64,000 nucleotides of DNA. Origin: Bacillota bacterium (lineage in GTDB: Bacteria > Bacillota > Clostridia > Oscillospirales > Acutalibacteraceae). Shown one piece after another: positions 58,845 through 64,000 of this stretch. Every line of letters begins with the position of its first letter. Positions within the stretch are counted from its first letter, which is position 1. A program made the translations under genes and the position numbers. The DNA is taken from assembly GCA_023416955.1 (NCBI GenBank), contig JAEZGM010000019.1, positions 186,001-250,000 of the forward strand. Reading direction: 5' to 3'. The notes beneath the pieces were generated by a model, which ran no database searches, was not told the origin of the DNA, and worked only from the letters and a program-made list of their open reading frames with translations.

Positions 58845-59791
58845 AAGAAGGATTGATGCTGAAAGCAAATCAGAAGCCGAAAGCGGACGACCTGCAAAAA
58901 ATCAACCAATATACGCGGCGCGAATTTCAGACGGAGGAAATCTACACGTTTTCCGTCGCTCTCTGTGACAATGAAATCGACCGTGACGGCGAGCGTTTTA
59001 CCGTGGACGCGCTGGAAAAGCTTGCGAAGCTGTTTTTGGGCAAAACGGGAATTTTCAACCACAGCATGCAGGCGCAGAACCAGACGGCGCGTATTTACGA
59101 CTGTTATTTGGAACGGGATGACGCCCGCCGTACCGGCTGCGGGGAAGTTTACACCCGTTTGGTGGGCAAGGCGTACCTGCCGGACAGTGAAAAGAACCGC
59201 GACCTGATTCTTGAGTTGGAAAGCGGGATTAAAAAAGAAGTCAGCGTCGGCTGTGCCATTGCGAAAGCGACGTGCAGCATCTGCGGAGCTGACACCCGCA
59301 AGGGCGCGTGCAGTCATGTAAAGGGAAAGTCCTACGGCGGGAAAACATGCTGCACCGTGTTGGACGAGCCGAGCGACGCGTATGAGTGGTCGTTCGTCGC
59401 TGTTCCGGCGCAGCGTGAAGCGGGGTTCATCAAGGGGTTTTCCGGGCTGGAGGATATCGAAAAAGCGCTGGCCGACGACGGCGCTTCGTTTACCAAAGAA
59501 GACTGCGGTGCGCTGCTGAAGGAAATGCGGCGGCTCAGGGCGGACGCGGAGTGCGGGCGCGTGTACCGCGCGGAGCTGGAGAACAGCTTTGTCAAGTGCG
59601 CTTCTATTGCGCAGCCGGGGCTTTCGGCCGAAGCGCTGCGGCGCGCGGCGGAGGGAATGGGCATTGCGGATCTGCAATGCTTTGAAAAGGCTTACAGAAT
59701 GCAGGCGAATGAAATCCTGCCACTTGCGCCCCAGCTTTCCCCATCGGCAAAACAGGAACAGACGGGCACAAACGCCCCGTTCAAAATATAA
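58841..59791 (+). CDS. Phage prohead protease-like protein with zinc-knuckle insert
   Basis: A 316-residue protein. Residues about 20-190 look like a U35-type prohead protease: FSVALCDNEIDRDGERFTVD, the likely catalytic His in GIFNHSM, the Ser in KKEVSVGCA, and YEWSFVAVPAQREAG. A Cys-rich insert CSICGADTRKGACSH...CC between these blocks is a likely zinc site. The C-terminal helical part could act as scaffold. The TTG start at 58841 overlaps the portal stop with AGGAAGGG upstream; ATG 58856 is possible. Confidence 0.75.
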   Translation: MKEGLMLKANQKPKADDLQKINQYTRREFQTEEIYTFSVALCDNEIDRDGERFTVDALEKLAKLFLGKTGIFNHSMQAQNQTARIYDCYLERDDARRTGCGEVYTRLVGKAYLPDSEKNRDLILELESGIKKEVSVGCAIAKATCSICGADTRKGACSHVKGKSYGGKTCCTVLDEPSDAYEWSFVAVPAQREAGFIKGFSGLEDIEKALADDGASFTKEDCGALLKEMRRLRADAECGRVYRAELENSFVKCASIAQPGLSAEALRRAAEGMGIADLQCFEKAYRMQANEILPLAPQLSPSAKQEQTGTNAPFKI

Positions 59792-59808
59792 TTCGGGAGG
59801 AGTACAAC

Positions 59809-60150
59809 ATGAATATCTCTTTACTTGGTCTTGGCGAAACCACAGCGACTTTTGAGGCGGAATCCAGGGTGACGGTGGGAATGCCCGTCAAAATGTCCGG
59901 GGACGGCAGGGTGGGCCCCTGCGCACTAAAGGACAAATTCTTCGGCGTGGCGGTCAACGTGCGCGGCGGGTACGCGGCGGTACAGATCAGCGGCTACGCC
60001 CGCGTGCAGTATTCGGGCACAGCGCCCGCCGTGGGGTACCAGACGCTGAACGGTGCGGGCGACGGAACGGCTCAGGTAGAAGCCACCGGAAGGAGCCTGC
60101 TCGTGACCGATGTGGACACGGCGGCGAAAACCTGCGGCATTCTTCTTTAA
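59809..60150 (+). CDS. Probable capsid decoration/stabilisation protein
   Basis: A 113-residue beta-rich protein (TVGMPVKMSGDGRVGPCALK, FFGVAVNVRGGYAAVQISGY) directly upstream of the major capsid gene. Small proteins of this kind at this place in Clostridial prophages are annotated as head decoration or DUF2190-like proteins. GGGAGGAG precedes the ATG. The role is assigned from position and composition. Confidence 0.65.
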   Translation: MNISLLGLGETTATFEAESRVTVGMPVKMSGDGRVGPCALKDKFFGVAVNVRGGYAAVQISGYARVQYSGTAPAVGYQTLNGAGDGTAQVEATGRSLLVTDVDTAAKTCGILL

Positions 60151-60183
60151 CTCTTTTGAATGAAAATATGAGGAGGAACACAA

Positions 60184-61197
60184 ATGGCAGTTTATGAAAG
60201 CGTAAAACTTGAAAAAGGAATGTACGGCGCACCGGGAAAAAACTTTACCGAGGTGCTGGAAAGCCTAGACCCGTCTGAAAATTATAGCGGCACGGGCGTA
60301 GAGGGACTTGACGCGTACCAGCGCCAACTGAAGCGTTTTGACATCAGGGTGGGCGGCGTGGACTCTGACCGCATTGAAAAATTCTTTCAGACCGCGGATT
60401 CCGCCGCGCTGTTCCCCGAGTATGTCACGCGCGCCGTGCGCCAGGGGATGGAACAGGCGAACCTGCTGCCCGCACTTGTAGCGACCACCACGAAAATTGA
60501 CTCCATGGATTACCGCACCATTACCTCCGTCCCCGGCGCGGAGGACAAGTCCTTGAAGCCGGTCGCAGAGGGCGCTGTGATTCCCCAAACCGTCGTGAAA
60601 ACGCAGGATCATCTGGTGCATCTGCACAAGCGCGGCAGAATGCTGGTCGCCAGCTATGAAGCGCTTCGCTTTCAGCGGCTCGACCTGTTCACCGTCACCC
60701 TGCGTCAGATCGGCGCATACTTTGCGCGGGCACAGCTCGGTGACGCGGTGGAGGTGCTTCTGAACGGCGACGACGGACAAAGCCCCGCAGAGTCAATTTT
60801 AACGGCGGACGCGAAACCGGCTTACGACGACCTTGTGAATCTGTGGGGAACGCTGACCCCGTACCAGCTCAATACTATGCTTGTTTCCACCGCGACGATG
60901 AAAGATTTGCTCAGCATTCCCGAATTCAAGGACGCGAACGCGGGTCTGAATTTTCAGGGGACGGGCAAGCTGGCTACGCCGCTTGGTGCAAACCTGCTCC
61001 ATGTACCGGAGCTGGCCGACAAAAAAATCATCGGCCTCGACAAGGCCTGTGCGCTGGAGATGGTGCAGGCGGGCAGCGTAATGACGGATTATGACCGTCT
61101 GATTGACCGTCAGCTGGAACGCGCGTCCATCAGTACGATTGCGGGCTTTACCAAAATTTTTGACAGCGCCGTGAAGGTGCTGGATTATAAGGTATAA
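60184..61197 (+). CDS. Major capsid protein, HK97-type
   Basis: A 337-residue capsid protein. The region VTRAVRQGMEQANLLPALVA, DSMDYRTITSVPG, KTQDHLVHLHKRGRMLVASY and FTVTLRQIGAYFARAQLGDA fits the HK97 fold (N-arm, E-loop, P-domain), and LVSTATMKDLLSIPEF and LLHVPELADKKIIGLD are in the A-domain. The strong site AGGAGGAA precedes the ATG, as expected for the most abundant virion protein. No long N-terminal delta domain is present, so scaffolding must come from elsewhere, perhaps the protease tail. Confidence 0.87.
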   Translation: MAVYESVKLEKGMYGAPGKNFTEVLESLDPSENYSGTGVEGLDAYQRQLKRFDIRVGGVDSDRIEKFFQTADSAALFPEYVTRAVRQGMEQANLLPALVATTTKIDSMDYRTITSVPGAEDKSLKPVAEGAVIPQTVVKTQDHLVHLHKRGRMLVASYEALRFQRLDLFTVTLRQIGAYFARAQLGDAVEVLLNGDDGQSPAESILTADAKPAYDDLVNLWGTLTPYQLNTMLVSTATMKDLLSIPEFKDANAGLNFQGTGKLATPLGANLLHVPELADKKIIGLDKACALEMVQAGSVMTDYDRLIDRQLERASISTIAGFTKIFDSAVKVLDYKV

Positions 61198-61207
61198 GGT
61201 GATCCTT

Positions 61208-61564
61208 ATGAATATTGAGGATATTATGGAGCGGTTTATCCTCATGGCGGACATCAGCGCAGAGCGGGCGGAGAAATTTCGCCCGCTCTGCGTCGAAGCT
61301 ATGGGGGAAATAGCCCGCCGTTCGGTGCAAAGCGATAACAGCGGGCAAAGTGCGTTGGAATCCGCAGCGGCGGCGCTTGCGTTTTACCGCTGGTCGCTGG
61401 CGGGTACGGCAAACAGCGCGGGCAGCTTTGCGGCGGGGGATATTAAGATTACAAAGAGCGCTGAAACGGCTGCGCTGGCGAAAGAAGCGTGGCGCGAGGC
61501 GGAGGCTTCCGCCGCGTCGTATTTGGAGGACAGCGGTTTTCTGTTCCGCAGGGCGCAGCTATGA
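61208..61564 (+). CDS. Phage head-tail connector-like protein
   Basis: A 118-residue mainly helical protein (DIMERFILMADISAERAEKF, ALESAAAALAFYRWSLAG, EAWREAEASAASYLEDSGF) immediately after the capsid gene, where the head completion (adaptor) protein is expected. ATG 61208 follows AAGGTGAT; a GTG 9 bp upstream overlaps that site. Its stop overlaps the next start by 4 bp. Assigned from position. Confidence 0.6.
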   Translation: MNIEDIMERFILMADISAERAEKFRPLCVEAMGEIARRSVQSDNSGQSALESAAAALAFYRWSLAGTANSAGSFAAGDIKITKSAETAALAKEAWREAEASAASYLEDSGFLFRRAQL

Positions 61565-62238
61565 CGTACCGCACGCTGGTCGAAATCATGCTGGAGCGGT
61601 ACGGCGAAGCGGTGACGATCAGCGGAGGCCAGACCACGGCAATTGTACAGCCGCTGAACCACCGCAGCGGACTTGCAAAGGATTTGACCGGTGAATCCGG
61701 CGCAAGCCTGCATTACCTTTATACAGGTTCGGCAGATCAGGTGCCGCAGGCCGGCGCTGTGCTCAAAACCGCGCGACGGGATTACACCGTGCTGCGCGCG
61801 GACGTTTACAGCGTGAATGGAGAAGAAATCTATGCATGGGCGGTGCTCAACGCGCTTGCCCCGGAAGCGGCAACTGATGTTTACCTGACGGCGCAGGGAG
61901 TGAAAATCGCGAGGGTGCAGAGTTATACCGCAAAAGCGGTGCAGAGCAGCGCTGCATTTACCCCGTGGGGCGAGTCGACGCCCGCTGCCGTTGCGGCGGG
62001 CGCGGTGCGCTATGAACTGTCGCTCGTAAATCTGACTCCTATGGGGAATACGGATTTGCGCACGGCTGCGGACTTTTCGCTGGTTGCCGAAAGCGCGGGC
62101 AATCGCGTCGTTTATACGGGGTGCCAGTGGAAAAGCATCAGTGACAGCGGCGAAGTGGGAACGCCGGTGCTGCGCACGGCGGAGCTGACTGCCGCCGCGA
62201 GGGAAGAGGGGAAGGAAGGTGACGGCAATGGAGAATGA
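61561..62238 (+). CDS. Phage connector protein, possible fusion of head-closure and tail-tube-like domains
   Basis: A 225-residue protein. The N-terminal 95 residues resemble head closure proteins (VTISGGQTTAIVQPLNHRS, VLKTARRDYTVLRADVYSVN, EIYAWAVLNAL). The rest resembles a beta-barrel tail tube or related protein (DVYLTAQGVKIARVQSYTAK, YELSLVNLTPMGNTD, NRVVYTGCQWKSISDSGEV). ATG 61561 overlaps the previous stop by 4 bp. If the fusion is real it would join the neck and the first tail ring in one chain. No database comparison was possible. Confidence 0.55.
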   Translation: MTYRTLVEIMLERYGEAVTISGGQTTAIVQPLNHRSGLAKDLTGESGASLHYLYTGSADQVPQAGAVLKTARRDYTVLRADVYSVNGEEIYAWAVLNALAPEAATDVYLTAQGVKIARVQSYTAKAVQSSAAFTPWGESTPAAVAAGAVRYELSLVNLTPMGNTDLRTAADFSLVAESAGNRVVYTGCQWKSISDSGEVGTPVLRTAELTAAAREEGKEGDGNGE

Positions 62239-62320
62239 TGAAATGCGCGAAATATCCGAACGAATGGAGCAGGATTACCGGCGGTACCCGCACCCGCTGA
62301 CAGCGGAGGAAGAAGCATGA
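62228..62320 (+). CDS. Very small phage gene of 30 residues
   Basis: ATG 62228 to TGA 62318-62320 encodes a 30-residue acidic peptide (MENDEMREISERMEQDYRRY, then PHPLTAEEEA). GGAAGGTGA lies 7 bp upstream. It overlaps the previous gene by 11 bp and the next ATG by 4 bp, so its frame is embedded in a tightly coupled series, which supports translation. Predicted helical. No family recognised; it could be a chaperone or assembly peptide, or simply couple translation. Confidence 0.6.
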   Translation: MENDEMREISERMEQDYRRYPHPLTAEEEA

Positions 62321-62838
62321 AACTGCAGGCAATGCGGTATAAAAGTTATGTTTGGCCGATGAACCCGGAAACGCTTCGCGTGGAGTGCGCAAGGAACGTG
62401 AAAGAAATTAAATTGCCGCTTTCCGGCAGCATTTTTCAAGACCTGGGGCAGGGGAAGCGGATGGTTTCCGGCAGCGGGCGTTTTGTGGGAAGCGGGTGCA
62501 TGGAGGAATACGGGCGGCTGGAGGCCGTGTTCGCGCAGGAGGGCAGCGGCATGCTTCGCCTGCCGGGCGCGCAGGCCTTTTCCGCAATTTTTTCTTCCCT
62601 CAAGCTCGCCGGAGCGGCAGGCCCCGACAGCGTGGCTTACGAGTTTGTATTTTTGGAGGATGACGCGGCGGGTGCGGGCGGGGAAGAACCGGGCGGTACG
62701 GTCGTTTGCAAGGGCGGCGAAACACTGTGGAATCTTGCGAACGCGTACGGCACCACGGTTGACCGCCTGCGCGCGATGAACCCGATGATTCAGTGGCCGA
62801 ACGCGCTCAAAGCGGGGCAGAAGGTGGTGCTGCCATGA
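62317..62838 (+). CDS. LysM-domain phage tail/baseplate protein (XkdP-like)
   Basis: A 173-residue protein. The N-terminal 115 residues (SYVWPMNPETLRVECARNV, GKRMVSGSGRFVGSGCMEEY, FSAIFSSLKLAGAAGPDSVA) resemble the tail protein that precedes the hub gene in PBSX-type phages. The last 50 are a LysM domain (VVCKGGETLWNLANAYGTTV, NPMIQWPNALKAGQKVVLP) that would bind peptidoglycan or help assembly. Start and stop overlap both neighbours by 4 bp. Confidence 0.8.
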   Translation: MKLQAMRYKSYVWPMNPETLRVECARNVKEIKLPLSGSIFQDLGQGKRMVSGSGRFVGSGCMEEYGRLEAVFAQEGSGMLRLPGAQAFSAIFSSLKLAGAAGPDSVAYEFVFLEDDAAGAGGEEPGGTVVCKGGETLWNLANAYGTTVDRLRAMNPMIQWPNALKAGQKVVLP

Positions 62839-63734
62839 CATACTTCGGCGTTTACCCCGGCGGCACGGAGGTTGCCCTGGGGCAGCCGGTTCAGGTTCGG
62901 CTCAGCCGGGAGGAGGACGTGCCTGCGGACGGATTCACGGGGGTGTTCCCGCTGGCGGGTACCTTGGGGAGCATTACGGGGATTCGAGTTTACGACCGGA
63001 ATCACAACCTTTGCTTTGACGGAATTGTGGATGTGCAGGCGGAAAGCGATTCCGACGCGCGGCTGCTTACCCTGACGGCACGAAGCAGCGCCGCACTTTT
63101 GCTGGACAACGAAGCCCTGCCGCAGACGTATTATAAACCCTCGCTCGCCGTGATTTTTGCCAATCATGTGCGGCCCTACGGGTTCAGTGCTTTTCGGGGA
63201 AATGAGAAAATGGCCGGCGGCGCGCTGACCGTCACAAAGGGAATGAGCGAATGGCAGGCCGCCAGTGCGTTCTGTACGCAATATTTGAATGTCAAGCCGC
63301 GCATTGTAAACGGGGTGTTTGACGCGACCGGGGAAGTCCCGAAGGGCTCTGTTCGCTTCGGCGGTACGGGGGTACCGTATTCCTCCTTAATCATCGAGAA
63401 TAAATACAGCGAAATTGTATCGGAGCTCATGGCGCAGGCGGGCGGAAACGGAGCGTATGTTTCCGCCGCGAAAGAGCGGGATGCCGCCGGGCTCGGCATT
63501 CGCCGCCGCCGCTGCCTTTCGGTCGGGCAAAACGCGGAAAGCGTACTGCGGGCTGCCCGGAAAAAGTCGTTTTCCGGGCAGATTGCCTGCCCGGGGGAAG
63601 TCCCGGCGCTGCTGCTCCAAGCCGCCGGGGTGGAGGGAAAGAGGGCGGGCTTCCCGGGGGATCTTTATATCTCGGAAATAGAATATATACTCAATTCTTC
63701 GGGGGAAATCACGCGTTTTGTGTTAAGGAGGTGA
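62835..63734 (+). CDS. Phage baseplate hub protein, XkdQ/gpD-like
   Basis: A 299-residue protein of the XkdQ/late-control D type. Recognisable are FDGIVDVQAESDSDARLLTL, KGMSEWQAASAFCTQYLNVK and SSLIIENKYSEIVSELMAQA. Proteins of this family form the trimeric hub at the tail tip to which the spike binds. ATG 62835 overlaps the LysM gene stop by 4 bp. The order LysM protein - hub matches PBSX xkdP-xkdQ. Confidence 0.8.
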   Translation: MTYFGVYPGGTEVALGQPVQVRLSREEDVPADGFTGVFPLAGTLGSITGIRVYDRNHNLCFDGIVDVQAESDSDARLLTLTARSSAALLLDNEALPQTYYKPSLAVIFANHVRPYGFSAFRGNEKMAGGALTVTKGMSEWQAASAFCTQYLNVKPRIVNGVFDATGEVPKGSVRFGGTGVPYSSLIIENKYSEIVSELMAQAGGNGAYVSAAKERDAAGLGIRRRRCLSVGQNAESVLRAARKKSFSGQIACPGEVPALLLQAAGVEGKRAGFPGDLYISEIEYILNSSGEITRFVLRR

Positions 63735-63739
63735 AGTGA

Positions 63740-64000
63740 ATGTGGATTTCACAGCAGATGGCCGCTGCGGAAAAACAGCGCCCGGCGGCGGAAACGGCGC
63801 TGGTAACGGGAACTACCGTTATGCAGGGGGCGAACAGTTACCGCGGTGTTCCGTTCGCCGCACCGTGGGGCGTTTATTATGAGCCGCCCGCCGGAGCACA
63901 GGCCGTTCTGGTGCAGACGGAATCGGGGATTGCCTGTGTCGGCGTGCTAATGGAAGCAAACAGTCTGGCACCGGGGGAACTGCTGCTTCGCTCATCGGGA
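63740..64000 (+). CDS. Phage baseplate-region protein, cut by the window edge
   Basis: ATG 63740 follows a perfect AAGGAGGTGA by 5 bp. The 87 codons in the window read MWISQQMAAAEKQRP at the start, then SYRGVPFAAPWGVYYEPPAG and ESGIACVGVLMEANSLAPGE. The sequence is beta-rich and may be a spike or baseplate wedge protein, in the position of xkdR or xkdS. The C-terminus lies beyond the window. Confidence 0.65.
   Translation, partial: MWISQQMAAAEKQRPAAETALVTGTTVMQGANSYRGVPFAAPWGVYYEPPAGAQAVLVQTESGIACVGVLMEANSLAPGELLLRSSG

Noticed and set aside
58703..59677. 324-codon open frame on the minus strand
   Set aside because: Antisense to the prohead protease and portal genes, with no recognisable motif; a codon-bias shadow.

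Overview
The window looks like a chromosomal segment of a spore-forming Firmicute of class Clostridia, probably Oscillospirales/Ruminococcaceae-like. The evidence is consensus AGGAGG ribosome sites, frequent TTG/GTG starts, many extracytoplasmic lipoproteins, a SpoIIQ-type M23 protein with a sigma-F-like promoter, a Firmicute LexA, YtrA-type GntR, DegV, and intrinsic terminators throughout. No rRNA, tRNA, CRISPR array or integrase was seen. The genus is an inference.

Layout. 1-8.3 kb: the end of an IlvD/Edd dehydratase, a PfkB kinase, then a sugar ABC importer (lipoprotein plus two permeases), a GH130 mannoside phosphorylase and a LacI regulator. 8.8-15.5 kb: a cytoplasmic glycan-trimming series GH42 - SGNH esterase - GH29 - GH3. 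15.8-19.5 kb: a DUF1266 membrane protein and a psuK-psuG pseudouridine catabolic operon whose HTH-kinase has tandem palindromic operators at its own promoter. 19.7-24.6 kb: a complete livJHMGF-type importer. 24.8-29.1 kb: a Zn-dependent PLC-like protein, an MFS exporter, and an MTA/SAH nucleosidase - cyclase - CAT-like operon. 29.2-35.1 kb (AT-richer): a secreted DUF4434-like protein, an ADP-ribosylglycohydrolase, AraC, a PhnP-like hydrolase and a ribokinase. 35.1-47.8 kb: a large amino-sugar locus with a minus-strand operon (SBP, two permeases, DUF4127, NanE-like epimerase, AAC(3)-like, two Gfo/Idh proteins, TIM-barrel isomerase), a further Gfo/Idh gene, and a divergent ROK kinase - RpiR pair. 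48-56 kb: housekeeping and sporulation genes (lexA, a candidate small RNA, spoIIQ-like, USP, HAD phosphatase, aromatic exporter, DegV, ABC exporter, GntR). 56.1-64 kb: a phage-like structural module (TerS, TerL, portal, protease, decoration, major capsid, connectors, LysM tail protein, XkdQ-like hub, partial baseplate gene) running off the right edge.

How it fits together. The left half reads as import and cytoplasmic breakdown of short acetylated or fucosylated plant or host glycans. The central AT-rich loci look like catabolism of ribosyl compounds and of a ManNAc-type amino sugar that does not come through sialic acid lyase. Three observations deserve most attention: the compact phage-like module, which moves from capsid and connector genes to LysM/hub genes with no tape-measure or sheath gene; a candidate small RNA with an unpaired CCCTCCTC anti-Shine-Dalgarno stretch just upstream of the spoIIQ-like gene; and two families of small dispersed foldback repeats, each with three copies in the window.

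All calls are from reading the sequence by eye. No database search or structure prediction was run, and family names rest on recognised motifs.
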